Below, piece by piece: positions 1-10,205 of a DNA stretch of 64,000 nt. Each line of letters opens with the position of its first letter. The first letter of the stretch is position 1. The translations under genes were made by a program, and so were the position numbers. The notes beneath the pieces are model-generated. The model ran no database searches, was not told the DNA's origin, and saw only the letters and a list, made by a program, of their open reading frames with translations. This DNA is from Odontesthes bonariensis (Eukaryota; Chordata; Actinopteri; Atheriniformes; Atherinopsidae), in assembly GCF_027942865.1 (NCBI RefSeq), contig NC_134507.1, forward strand, positions 38,846,797 to 38,910,796, in the 5' to 3' direction.

Positions 1-368
1 GGTTATCGGGCACGGGTCGGTAAAGTCCGCTGCCCGCATGAACAGCGCGGTAGTTTTATTTTTAGCAAAGGTGGAGCAGGTGCACAGCCTGGTGGAGGCG
101 GGCATCACTGTTAATGGGCAGTTTGAGCCGGTGATGCCGCTAACGCAGCCGGCTACTAAGGTCACGCTATCCAACGTGCCTCCCTTCATCACAGACGAGT
201 TCCTGGTGAAAGAACTGTCGAAGCACGGTAAGGTGGTGTCGCCCATCAGAAAGGTGCTGTCCGGCTGCAAGTCCCCGCTGCTGCGCCACGTGGTGTCTCA
301 CCGCTGGCAGCTGTTCATGATCCTCAACAACCGGAATGAGGATCTTGACTATCACTTCCGTGTTCGTG

Positions 369-732
369 GACTCAGGTCAGCTGGTTCAGTCCAGAGTCCA
401 GACTAAACATGGAGAAGCAGCATTTAGCTGTTATGCTGCTAACAAGTGGAACAAACTGCCAGTGGAGATTAAACTTTCAGCAAATGTAGACATTTTTAAA
501 TCCAGGTTAAAGACATTTCTGTTCTCATGTGTCTATGCATGAAATATCTTTTAACTTATCTAGACTGTTGCCTGTTTTTAAATTCATTTAAATGATTTTA
601 TTTGTTTCTTTTTATATTCTTTTATGTATTTTTAATGCTTCTTGCACTCCCTGCTGCAATGCTTTTATTTTATGTAAAGCACTTTGAACTGTTTGTACAT
701 GAAATGTGCTATATAAATAAATTTGATTTGAT
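369..732 (+). mobile_element. L2-type LINE 3' fragment nested in ORF1
   Basis: The segment encodes the typical C-terminal tail of an L2-like RT (NKWNKLPVEIK, then FKSRLKTFLF) up to a stop at 542. It then has an AT-rich 3' UTR ending in GCTATATAAATAAATTTGAT, the usual fish L2 terminus. A 6-bp TTCGTG occurs on both sides (363-368 and 733-738). Removing the insert restores the host ORF1 frame, so this is a 5'-truncated retro-insertion. Confidence 0.8.
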
Positions 733-820
733 TTCGTGTGGATGAGTTTGAGTATATTTTGTTTGCAACATCGTCCACTGTGAAATGTTTCTGTTTTGGT
801 GAGGAGGGGCATTTAATTAA

Positions 821-1476
821 AGGATAAGACGGTTTTTTTGACATTGGGCCCTTGATTTCACATTATAACATGATGTTCTTCTCACCCCTGCTTGTTGTTG
901 GTCATTTGGAGCTGTTCCGACGATATTCGCGGGGTGTCTGGCTGCTCTCTTGAGATATTCGGCCATGAAACGGTTTCCTATGGGCAACGTTATACAGGCA
1001 CAAACTATGCTGTTTATAATTTATTAATTACTGTACACTAGCACTGATAACGTGGAGGTGCGTCGTTTACTTAAAAAAATCCGGGTTACTGTAATTTTGA
1101 TTTTTTTTGTCGTAAAGTGGGTGTTACTGACGTCCTCGTCGTGCTACTGCCACAGACAGCCCACAGACCTGCTGCCTATTTATTCATTCGGCTAAAAATC
1201 AAAATTAGTAACCCAGATTTTTTTAAGTAAGCGACGCACCGCCACGTTATCAGTGCTAGTGTAGAGTAATTAATAAATTATAAACAGCATAGTTTGTGCC
1301 TGTATAAGCTTGCCCATAGGAAACCGTTTCATGGCCGAATATCTCAAGAGAGCAGCCAGACGCCTCGCGAATATCTTCGGAACAGCTCCAAATGTTCAAC
1401 AACAAGCAGGGGTGAGTAGAACATCATGTTATAATGTGAAATCAAGGGCCCAATGTCAAAAAAACGGTCTTATCCT
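821..1476. mobile_element. Foldback (long-TIR) TTAA element nested in ORF1
   Basis: Two inverted arms of roughly 290 bp (821-1110 and about 1190-1476) are nearly identical in reverse complement, with ends AGGATAAGAC(G/C)GTTTTTTT. TTAA flanks both ends (817-820 and 1477-1480), the target-site signature of piggyBac-type and some other DNA transposons. No coding capacity is visible. Precise removal rejoins the zinc-knuckle codons of the host ORF1 (GHLIK to AC). Confidence 0.8.
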
Positions 1477-2581
1477 TTAAGGCCTGTCCCGGCCGCGCTG
1501 AGCCGGCTGCACCCGCGGAGCGGCGGGCGGCGGCCATTACCGCCGCTGGGCCGGCTGCGGGGCCGCAGGCGGCGGCTCCCGCGGTGTCGTGGGCGGCGGT
1601 CGCGGCTGGCAGAGCCGGTGCAGCAGAGAAGGGGAGAGCCACAGGAGCTGCGGGGAAGCGGCTGGCTGATGATATGCAGAGCCAGGTTGCAGAGAGCGCT
1701 GAGGGGAACGGTGAGAGGGAGGAGGTGGGAGGAGAAGCAGCTGAGGTGAGTAATAACACCTCAGGTCAGTCAGCTGATAAACTGGTGGAGGATGTGAGTG
1801 TTACAGGTGCCCAAGGTGTTTCAGGTGGGAGTTCTGGGGAGGTGAGTGGAGCACATATAATGGGAAGTCAGCTAGGGGGGGGCAGATGGACCAGGTGAGA
1901 TGGAAGAGGCAGGTGAGCCTGCAGGTGTGCTGGAGGGAGCAGGTAAGGCGGCGGGTGGGCTCTGCGGAGGGTCTGAGGTCGCTGGGGGCTTGTGTGCAGT
2001 GGGTAAGGAGAGTGAGGCGAGTGTAGTGACGGGTGAGGCGGGTGTGCTGTGTGTGAGGAGCAGTGCAGCTGAGGCTGAAGGAATGGAGGCCTGTGAGGCT
2101 GTGGGTGCTTCTGCTCTGCGCACACAGCCCAATAAGAAAAGAAAGGTGACTACTGTGGTGGTTGGTGGCAAGGCCGGGCGGCTGGCGGACAGGCCGGGTG
2201 CTGCAGGGGGCAGAGCGGCTGTGTCTGCCAGCAGTGACAGTGAGGGGGGGGGGTGTCTGACAGCAGCATGATGTCACACAGCCAGCAGGCTGCTCCTGTG
2301 TATCCTGCTGAGGAACTGCACTCCTTTTTAAAATTAACCAAGGGGATGAAGGGTCTGCTGTTAGAGCAGCACTTCCCTGACCTGCAGGGGTTCTACCGTT
2401 CAGCCAGCCACACTGTGAAACACAGAGCTGAGTCAGACCTGACAGACCAGGAACTGTTCAGGCTGAAGAAGCATATGGGCAAAGTCCGAAAACAACTCGA
2501 CTTTTAATGATGTGCTCACAGCTTTTATTTCTGATTTTCTCATTGTCTGTTCTTTGTTTGGTTTTCCACTTCTCCTTCCCC

Positions 2582-5500
2582 ATGGCTGAGTTTAACATTG
2601 GCAGTCTTAATTTAAACGGTGCCAGAGAGGTGGCAAAGAGGGCGGTTGTGTCTGAGATGGCCAGGATGAAGCGCATTGATGTGCTGTTTCTGCAGGAAAC
2701 ACACAGCGACCCTGGGAATGAGGCAGAGTGGAGCAGAGAGTGGGGAGGGGAGCTGGTGCTGAGCCACAACACCACCCGCAGTGGTGGAGTAGGGTTGCTG
2801 TTCTCCAGAGGCTTCACTCCTACTCACCTGGATGTTCAGCATGTTGTGGCGGGAAGGTGCCTCTGGGTCACAGCTCACTTTGAGCATTTCAAGGTGGTTT
2901 TTATTAACATCTACGCTTCGAACAACGGTGCAGAGAGGAAACACTTCTTTGAGAACATGAATGACATTTTAAATGGCTGCGGCCAGGAGGATTTTTTTAT
3001 TCGTGGGGGGGGGGGGGGGGGGGGGGTTTAACTGTACTGTTAATGAAGTTTTAGACCGAAACCATGCAGAGCCTCATCCAGCATCCCAGCGCGCCTTGAG
3101 GCAGCTGGTCTCCTCCCATGGCCTGGTGGACGTGTGGAGGAGGATGCACCCGGGCTGCCGACAGTACACATGGTCCCACCTCTGTGAGAACAGGATCTCC
3201 TCGGCTAGACTCGATCGATTTTATATTTTTAAGCATAGAGTTTGGTGTTTTAAAACAGTGCGTGATTTTACCTGTTGGTTTTACTGACCACTCTTTGGTT
3301 TTATGTAAGGTTTTTATCAAACATATTTTACCCAAAAGCGCCTATTGGCGTTTTAACTCGGTTTTAGCTGTCGACCGATCCTTCAGGGAGGCTTTTAGTT
3401 TCTTCTGGAGTGATTTTAGACAGAGGAAACACGAGTTTGTCAGCTTGAGGCAGTGGTGGGACCATGGCAAAGTGCAAATCAAACTTTTATGCCAACAGCA
3501 CATGCTCAATGTCACGCGTGACATCACCAGATCTGTCAGGGATCTGGAGACTGATATTGTGGATCTCGAGTGTGCAACTGAGTCCACGGGAAATCGAGGA
3601 TATGTTAAAATCCTCAATTCTAAAAAGATGGCTTTGGCCAACCTGCTGGACACTAAGGTAAAGGGTGCGCTGGTCCGGTCCCGGCTCCAGGCCATTACGG
3701 AGATGGACGCTCCGACGAGCTACTTCTTCGGGCTGGAGAAGAAGAAAGGGCAGAGCAGACAGATCCACTCCCTGCTCTCTGAGACGGGGCAGGTGCTGAC
3801 GGAGCCCGGCCCAATCAGAGAGAGGGCTGCTGGGTTTTACGCCTCACTGTATCAGAGTGATTTTACCGAAAATGACGCGCTGATGGGCGAGGTCTGTGCC
3901 GGCCTCCCTCAGCTGTCTGAGGAGCTCATCTCCCTGCTGGACAGGCTTTTGACCGCGTTGAACACGACTTCCTCTGGAAGGTCATGGGGAGGTTTGGGTT
4001 CAGCGCTGGTTTCATAGCCAAGATGAAGGTGCTGTACAGTGACATTGAGAGTGTGCTGAAGGTTAACGGTAGCCTGTGTGCTCCTTTTAGGGTGCATAGA
4101 GGCGTCCGGCAGGGCTGCGCCCTGTCTGGGATGCTCTATGCGCTCTCCCTGGAACCCCTCCTACACATGTTACGCTCGTCTGTCCGAGGCCTGTTTTTAC
4201 CTGGTTTTAACAGCAGTGTAGTTTTATCGGCTTACGCCGACGATGTCGTTGTTTTTATTAAAGACCAACAGGATGTGAGTGTTTTAAACTCCATCATCAC
4301 CAAGTTCTCCCTTGTGTCTTCTGCGAGGGTGAACTGGCGGAAGAGCGAGGCCCTGGCTGTTGGCGAGTGGCGCGAAGGCCTCCCTGTTCTCCCCCAAAGC
4401 CTGACCTGGAAAAGGGACGGCTTAAAATATCTCGGTGTTTATTTGGGGAGCAACGACATTGTCCGTAAGAATTGGGACGCTGTTTTAGACCAGGTTGAGA
4501 GCAAGCTGGCTAAGTGGCGGTGGCTCCGCTCCCAGATGTCCTTCAGGGGGAGGGTCCTGGTTTTGAATAACCTGGTGGCCTCCTTGTTGTGGCACCGGTT
4601 GGCCTGTCTGGACCCTCCGCCTGAACTGCTAGCCCAGATTCAGGCTAAGATGGTCACCTTTTTCTGGGACAAGTTTCATTGGGTGCCTCAGTTTGTTTTG
4701 TTTTTATCCAGAGACGAGGGGGGCCAGGGCCTGGTCCACCTGGCCAGTAAGACAGCCACCTTTAGACTCCGGTTCTTTCAGAGGTATCTGACTGGACCGG
4801 AGGATCTGGTGTGGCGGGACGTGGCCAGCTGCATACTCAGGCGTGTTAATAACCTGGGGCTGGATGCTGCTCTGTTTTTTACTGATTTTAATTCTCTAAA
4901 GTTAAGTGGGTTGCCTCCTTTTTATCGTGGTGCTTTTAAGTCCTGGGCGCTGTTCCACACTCAAAGAAGTGCTACGTGTAACTCTCTGCACTGGCTGTTA
5001 CAGGAGCCTCTGGTCTGCGGTGCCAGGCTGGACGTCTGCTGCAGTGCTGTGCCCGGTCTGCCGGGGGCGCTGTGCAGATCTAAAGTCGTCCGTCTGCATC
5101 AGCTGGTGTGTGCTGCTGGACCGGCGCTCGCGGACAGCCGAGCTCTGGGCTCCGCTTTGGGGGTGCGCTCCCTCCGCCTGGTGGAGAAGTGCCTGGAGCT
5201 GTGGAGGGGGAGGCTGACGGAGAAGGAGAGAGGCCTTCTCTCATTCGGCAAGGGTGAGGCGGAACCTGACCCCAGGGACCCGTACCCCGACATCCACCTG
5301 AAGCCTGTGTTGGCGGCGCTGAGTGGGCCTCTGCTGACGTCCTGCAGCGCGGTACAGCTGAGCCTGCACTCGGCAGATAAGAAAGCTCTGTACGCGTCCT
5401 GCGTTAAAGCCATCCACCAGAGGGGCCTGTGCGGCAGGCCGGAGTGTGTGTGGACCGGGTGGCTGGGTGGGCTGAGGCCACAATGGAGGGTCCTCTACAA

Positions 5501-6029
5501 GCCACCTCTAAAAAAGAGAACAGGAGATTTCCAGTGGCGAATTCTCCATGGCGCCATCGCGACAAACGCCTTTTTGTCTAAGTTTAGTCCCAGTGTTATC
5601 AATGTCTGTCCTTTCTGTTCCCTGCCCGAAACCCTGTTCCACGTTTTTACTGAGTGCAGCAGATTAACAAGTATCTTCAATGTTCTAACTCATGTTTTTG
5701 GTTTGTTTGATGTTCTTTTCACTGCACCCCTTTTTATTTGTGGAGTTAAGTATTGTCAAACCCAAAAGGAAAAGTGTACACTCCTTAATTTTTTAGTTGG
5801 TGAAGCTAAGTTGTCCATTTATTTAACTCGCAGAGACGAGCTGAAGGGAGAGCCGACCCTTGCCCCAGAAACGCTGTGGAGGTTCCACGTGAAGGCCAGG
5901 TTAAACCTGGAATTTTCTTTCCACAGGCTCACCAGGAACCTGGACGTTTTTGTGCAGCAGTGGGCATATAAAGGCCTTTTGTGCCACGTAGCTAATGGCA
6001 AATTATTGTTTGCACCTTTTCTGTCCTGA
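2582..6029 (+). pseudogene. LINE ORF2: APE endonuclease + reverse transcriptase (defective)
   Basis: From ATG 2582 the protein starts MAEFNIGSLNLNG and shows endonuclease motifs (VLFLQETHSD). At 3004-3026 a run of about 21 G replaces the expected GDFN motif (FFIR-poly-Gly, then FNCTVN in another frame), which removes the catalytic Asp. A further frame change is needed near 3220. The RT fingers region is missing: at about 3944 the sequence jumps from SEELISLLD to AFDRVEHDFLW (motif A). From 3984 to the stop at 6029 it is open, with RGVRQGCALSG, AYADDVVVFI, LKYLGVYLG and a C-terminal Cys/His segment (CPFCSLPETLFHVFTEC). Active members of this family copy their RNA by target-primed reverse transcription; this copy cannot. 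Confidence 0.8.
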
Positions 6030-6142
6030 TTTGTTGCCTGAGCTGTCGTTGCAACTGTTATTTATTTTTGACCTGATTTAGTGTCTGAGCTGTTGTTTAA
6101 GTAATTAAATGTAAATAAAGTTGTGTTTAAAAATAAAAAAAA

Positions 6143-6159
6143 TCTTCTTCTTCTTCTTC
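6143..6159. repeat. (TTC)n microsatellite between two LINE copies
   Basis: Seventeen bases of uninterrupted TTC repeat lie exactly between the A-rich tail of LINE copy A and the 5' UTR of copy B. Confidence 0.9.
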
Positions 6160-6618
6160 GAGTGAGAGGAGTGTGAGTGGAAGAGCTGAGAGACAGGCTA
6201 AGTGTGAAAGTGGTTTTTCTGCCCTTTATTCGCTATCCTTGTTTTCTCTGGTTAATGTTTAATTAGTTGTGTTTGTTCTGCGTACTTTGTGTAGTGTTGT
6301 AGGGTTAATTTCGACGTTTTTTTCTTAATTGTTTGGTGCGCTTCCCGGCCGCAATGGCGTCTGGCGGCTTCTCCGCGCTGTCCCGGAAGCACGGCATCCG
6401 AGTTGGTGCCGGTTCCCTGTGCAGCGTGGAGGAGGTTGCACTGGTCGTGGGACAGGTTATCGGGCACGGGTCGGTAAAGTCCGCTGTCCGCATGAACAGC
6501 GCGGTAGTTTTATTTTTAGCAAAGGTGGAGCAGGTGCACAGCCTGGTGGAGGCGGGCATCACTGTTAATGGGCAGTTTGAGCCGGTGATGCCGCTAACGC
6601 AGCCGGCTACTAAGGTCA
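6160..6618 (+). mobile_element. Tx1/L1-clade LINE, copy B (5' end only)
   Basis: A 5' UTR of about 190 bp is followed by an ORF1 starting at ATG 6354 (MASGGFSALSRKHGIR). It is nearly identical to copy A wherever both are present. Homology stops at 6618, where a TIR element begins, and the LINE does not resume beyond that element, so only the first about 460 bp remain. Confidence 0.8.
6354..6618 (+). pseudogene. LINE ORF1 N-terminus, truncated
   Basis: This gives the N-terminal end missing from copy A. The ATG at 6354 is chosen because the residues upstream of it are 5' UTR-like. About 88 codons are open before the frame runs into the adjoining transposon at 6619. Confidence 0.6.
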
Positions 6619-7134
6619 GGGTAGGCGTCCACTATTCCGGCACGTCAAGCCGTATCCAACGCATTCAATTAATTTTCAATGAAATCCGCCGATCGTTGTC
6701 GCCGTGCTCGCAAAGCATGCTGGGATTCCGGCACGGCGAGCGGGGGACTTGCGGCAAGTCAAAAAGTTGGGCTCGCTCGAACTTTATGTAAATTTGCCAC
6801 GGCAGACGGAGTGCGTTATCCAATGAAAGTAGATCATGTGATCTCCTGTGTCGCCGCAGCAGCAGCAGCACAGCAGCTCTCCTCGCTCGCAGATCCACAG
6901 CCATGGTGAAATACGAAATAATGTTCCATTGCTGACGATTTATACACATTCATTTCCCTCCAAAACTCAAATTTTTAGAGGGAGAAACTTCGGTTGGTTA
7001 AAATCACAAGTTATTTACTTTCCCCCGAAGCCATTCTACACGCCCCACACACCCACTGTAGAAGCAACACGGCGACAACTAGGCATCCAATCCGGCGAGT
7101 TACGTTGACGTGCCGGAATAGTGGACGCCTAGCC
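6619..7134. mobile_element. Short TIR DNA transposon (non-autonomous)
   Basis: Terminal inverted repeats of about 30 bp share the core TAGGCGTCCACTATTCCGGC at the left end and its reverse complement at 7104-7131. No transposase is visible. The left border is fixed by the point where identity with LINE copy A ends (6618). The right border abuts Harbinger-type sequence. Confidence 0.75.
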
Positions 7135-7315
7135 TTACTTAGCCAGGTTCAAGGAATCTAAAACATGGGCGCCCAGGCTTAGTTGGTTGCACAAATGCCA
7201 AGCCAGGATGAGCAGACACGGATTCATTAAGCCAGGTGAAAGCGATCCCGGATAAGTGCTGCACACGGCTTTCTGAAATAGACCCCACGATCGATCATAG
7301 ATTCACTGATTCACC

Positions 7316-7473
7316 ATGGCAACAAGGGCGGCGTATTTCTCCGCAGCGGAGCAATAATTATTAATGGAAGCATATGAAGAGGTGAAGGAGAAAATAAAAC
7401 GAAAAGGAAATACTGCCACAGTTAAAAAACAAAGGGAGCAAGCGTGGCAGACCATTGCTGACCGCCTGAATGC
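7316..7473 (+). pseudogene. Harbinger Myb/SANT-like DNA-binding protein, exon 1
   Basis: ATG 7316 begins MATRAAYFSAAEQ, then an in-frame TAA, then LLMEAYEEVKEKIK and REQAWQTIADRLNA. The exon ends at a GC|GTAAGT donor. In Harbinger systems this partner protein helps recruit the transposase to the nucleus and to element ends. The stop at codon 14 makes this copy non-functional. Confidence 0.65.
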
Positions 7474-7820
7474 GTAAGTAGTGCACAAATACACACACCA
7501 CTCCACTGAAACCATCACAATTAGGCTACAATCCAAATCAAATGTTAATTAACATATTTGTAGGAGGAGTTTTATAGGATTGCAGGTAAGAAAAATTTTT
7601 TTAAAAATTACAGTTACAATTACAATGTTAACATTCAGAGTAAGATACTCATTGCATCGTATTACAGGTTTCCTCAGGTGGCCATGAGGGGGATTTTGTG
7701 AACAGGAAATACTTCCACAGCATTAATGTACAGGTGAACATGACTTTTGATAAAGTTAATTAATGAACACTGTACATTGCCTGTGATGTGCATTAATTGG
7801 TTTAACATCTTATCATTTCA

Positions 7821-7932
7821 GATGGTCTGCAATGCTGACTATTTGTTCAGTAATGTTGTGGCAAAGTGGCCCGGCTCGGTCCACGACTCCCGAGTGTTTC
7901 GGAACTCAGAGATCTATCGGCGCCCATCACAA
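7821..7932 (+). pseudogene. HARBI1-like transposase exon (DDE nuclease)
   Basis: A TTTCAG acceptor precedes 7821 and AAG|GTGAGC follows 7932. The translation contains SNVVAKWPGSVHDSRVFRNS, the hallmark block around the second catalytic Asp of Harbinger/HARBI1 nucleases. The next exon starts at 8035 after TTCACAG. Confidence 0.75.
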
Positions 7933-8034
7933 GGTGAGCCACAGAACCTCTATTGATAACCACTTTTAACTTCATGGCTGTGTTAAGACTGTCACTACTT
8001 ATGAGGTTGTGATGGTAACATTTTGTATTCACAG

Positions 8035-8117
8035 GTGAATTCCTGGGTGTATTGCTGGGTGACAGAGGGTACGCCTGCCAGCCTTTTCTGCTCACTCCAT
8101 TTGCAGACCCTCTGGAG
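8035..8117 (+). pseudogene. HARBI1-like transposase exon, 5' half
   Basis: It encodes FLGVLLGDRGYACQPFLLTP and then FADPLE before being cut by the hAT element at 8118. The other half lies at 9809-10017. The 8-bp CTCTGGAG (8110-8117) is duplicated at 9801-9808. Confidence 0.75.
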
Positions 8118-8371
8118 CAGGGGTCTCCAACCTTTTTCCCTCTGAGAGCTACTTTCACAAAATAAAAATGGCCGAGAGCTACTTGTGTTTTGTAACATTT
8201 ATTATCATCGCTCATTTTGAACAAACAAACTCAATAAGCCTTCTTTTCCTGAACATTTGCAATATGTTACTGTCCCCATCTCACATTCTGTATTAAAACA
8301 TCACAAAAATAAAGAACAAAAATTGCATTCACAATAAAAACCATTTAGTTTAGTTCAATATTGAGCAGTGA

Positions 8372-8373
<2 letters not shown>

Positions 8374-8461
<88 letters not shown>
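8374..8461. repeat. (GT)n microsatellite
   Basis: About 44 uninterrupted GT dinucleotides inside the hAT element. Confidence 0.98.
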
Positions 8462-8466
<5 letters not shown>

Positions 8467-8477
8467 TGTTCAGAAGT

Positions 8478-9098
8478 TCAGCCTTTTAGCCAGTGAGATG
8501 ACTGACACTGCAAGGAGTCAGCAAGAGAAGTGTATGCTGGAGTGTATCCACTTAAGTTCACTCTTATGGAGTCATTTAAATGTTCATCAGTCAGTCTCGT
8601 TCTGAGCTTTGATTTCAGGACATTCATGTCAGAAAAAGCTGACTCACAGAGGTATGTAGACCCAAACAAAGCAGACATTTTCAGAGCTGCTTGGTGAAGA
8701 TTTTCATAATCATATGGCTCTACCAAGCTCCAGAAATGCTGTGAATGCTGCTGAGACTTTAACTGCACATTGTTCTGAAGGTTTATAACCTCCATTTCCA
8801 TTTCCACAGGATCGACACAGAAAAGTTCAGCCATCTGTCCTGAAATCTCACTTATGTCCACATTCATGAAAGGGTTGGCCATAAATGTCACACAGGGCTC
8901 AAGTTTCTCAAAGTCACTGAATCTGTCAGCAAACTCCTGTCCAAGCCTTGATAAGAGGTCACAATACTTGGACACATCTAAAACGCTGGCTGCACCTGTG
9001 TGACTGTCCAGCATCTTTGAGATCGAGGGGAAGTGCTGAAATCTTCTGCTTTTCACTTGCTGAATGTACAATGATAGTTTTGCACTGAACGACAACAC
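8478..9098 (-). pseudogene. hAT transposase C-terminal fragment
   Basis: An open stretch of 206 codons ends in the hAT dimerisation region: ALKMSALFGSTYLCESAFSD, then MNVLKSKLRTRLTDEHLNDS. This pattern is typical of domesticated and active hAT proteins related to the GTF2IRD2/ZBED group. The N-terminal BED finger and the catalytic DDE core are absent, so it is a relic. The same element supplies the TIRs at 8118 and 9800. Confidence 0.75.
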
Positions 9099-9223
9099 TG
9101 ATCATGTTGTCGCCATCGTAAACTCCTTCTCACTGGCCTAGCAGCCAGACCTGTACAGCTTTTATTGATGCTGGATAGCAGTGTGGGCGGGATAAACGGT
9201 TGTCCGTCAAGTTGCGTCTGCAC

Positions 9224-9460
9224 TCAACGCCACGCAATAGGATGGCGCAACAACCAATCAGAGCGTCGTCCCACCAACAGAGCAAGCTGGTAAATTAAAC
9301 TTTTACCGTACCCGGTGAGCAAAACTCCGAAAACGTCCTTTTTTTTCAAGAAAAACTTAAGTGCAGTTATCTGTTCGTCTCGCAAAGAAAAATTTATATT
9401 TAAATCTTCTAGAGTTGCTGCCAAAGCCAACTCGAAAGCCTGTTGGCTGGGCGCAGCCAC
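9224..9460 (-). pseudogene. RecQ-like helicase N-terminal fragment
   Basis: The translation contains NINFSLRDEQITALKFFLKK, then KDVFGVLLTGYGKSLIYQLA. This is the Q-motif-like region and the Walker A (TGYGKS) of a RecQ/SF2 helicase. Similarity stops near 9285, where a GT could be a splice donor, and no later helicase motif follows. It lies inside the hAT element and is probably an exon fragment captured by it or by a further nested element. Confidence 0.55.
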
Positions 9461-9808
9461 TGTTTACCCCTCTGGAACTACACACTGAAACGTAGCACCT
9501 CTGTTGTCACATGGGAAGCCCGGCCCCTCGACCCCGCTCCTCATGATTTGATTGGCCTGATTAAGTTTCGATTTGCAGCCTCGCAAAACGACCACAAGTG
9601 ACTAGACTAGCCCGGGAGCAAATTCAATTTGCGGTCGTTGGTCAGTGGTGATGTGAGAATCTCACATCACCCACTCAAGATTTGCAGAGAGACCAATTAA
9701 GTTTTCAAATTAATGTATGATTCATTGGCCCTTTGGCGAGCTACTTGGAAAGGGGCGGCGAGCTACTGGTAGCTCGCGAGCGACGTGTTGGAGACCCCTG
9801 CTCTGGAG

Positions 9809-10017
9809 GCACAACTGGCATACAACCATGCCCATGCCAGAACAAGGGCCCGGATAGAAATGACATTTGGCCTACTGAAGGCACGCTTCAGTGTCTGACC
9901 CACCTGAGAGTCAGCCCAGACAGGGCATGTGATATCATTGTGGCCTGTGCTGTCCTCCACAATGTGGCCTGCCTGAGAAAGGAGAGGGCCCCCAGAGTGC
10001 CAGCTCTCATAGACTAG
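9809..10017 (+). pseudogene. HARBI1-like transposase exon, 3' half
   Basis: It continues the exon split at 8117: AYNHAHARTRARIEMTFG, then LRVSPDRACDIIVACAVLHN, the C-terminal catalytic Glu region of Harbinger nucleases. A one- or two-base shift is needed near 9890. Confidence 0.7.
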
Positions 10018-10161
10018 GACAATCCTGCCATCTTCCTGGATGACGACTGTGGTCGGCTGGTCAGAGACCAATATGTGTTCAATTATTTTAATTAATATGC
10101 ATGTTGATTGAATTTGGGCCTGCAATGGCAGAGGATTTTTTGTTAGGTTTTTGTGCTGTAT

Positions 10162-10205
10162 AGGCAAGGCAATTTTATTTGTATAGCCCATTTTTACAAA
10201 CAGTT
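10162..10205 (-). repeat. L2-type 3' terminal scrap
   Basis: The sequence AGGCAAGGCAATTTTATTTG is the reverse complement of the common fish L2 tail. It is too short to classify further. Confidence 0.5.

Larger units (their letters stand above)
2..2507 (+). pseudogene. LINE ORF1 (nucleic-acid-binding protein), interrupted
   Basis: The reading frame runs 2-368, skips the L2 insertion, resumes about 739-820, skips the foldback element and continues from 1481. At 1481 it reads into the last Cys of a zinc knuckle (about 765-820: FGEEGHLIK, then AC). One expected knuckle Cys is Phe, so the knuckle is damaged. The distal part is Ala/Gly/Glu-rich. It changes frame at the G run near 1876 and again at the G run near 2246, then ends with a conserved-looking tail (LKLTKGMKGLLLEQHFPDL) and a stop at 2505-2507. 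ORF1 proteins of this group bind element RNA as a chaperone or RNP component. The start codon lies upstream of the window; by comparison with copy B it corresponds to 6354. Confidence 0.75.
1..6142 (+). mobile_element. Tx1/L1-clade LINE, copy A (decayed, 5' end outside window)
   Basis: Non-LTR retrotransposon with an ORF1 ending in a CCHC-like knuckle, an APE-type endonuclease and a reverse transcriptase with motifs GVRQGCALSG and AYADDV. This order and these motifs fit the Tx1 group of the L1 clade. The 3' end has an AATAAAG at about 6112 and an A-rich tail up to 6142. The copy is inactive: an L2 fragment and a foldback element interrupt ORF1, G-homopolymer frameshifts occur, the endonuclease GDFN motif is lost and part of the RT is deleted. 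Bases 1-165 match the second copy at 6453-6618 nearly perfectly, so the window opens inside ORF1. Confidence 0.85.
8118..9800 (-). mobile_element. hAT transposon inserted in Harbinger transposase
   Basis: Ends are CAGGGGTCTCCAAC at 8118 and its reverse complement at 9787-9800. The 8-bp target-site duplication CTCTGGAG is perfect on both sides. It contains a minus-strand hAT transposase C-terminus, a long TG repeat and a helicase fragment. The left third (8122-8370) is non-coding. Confidence 0.9.

Noticed and set aside
2458-3335. Minus-strand frames over the LINE endonuclease
   Set aside because: Antisense shadows of ORF2, with no independent support.
8378-8605. Cys-Val repeat frame
   Set aside because: Translation of the GT microsatellite.
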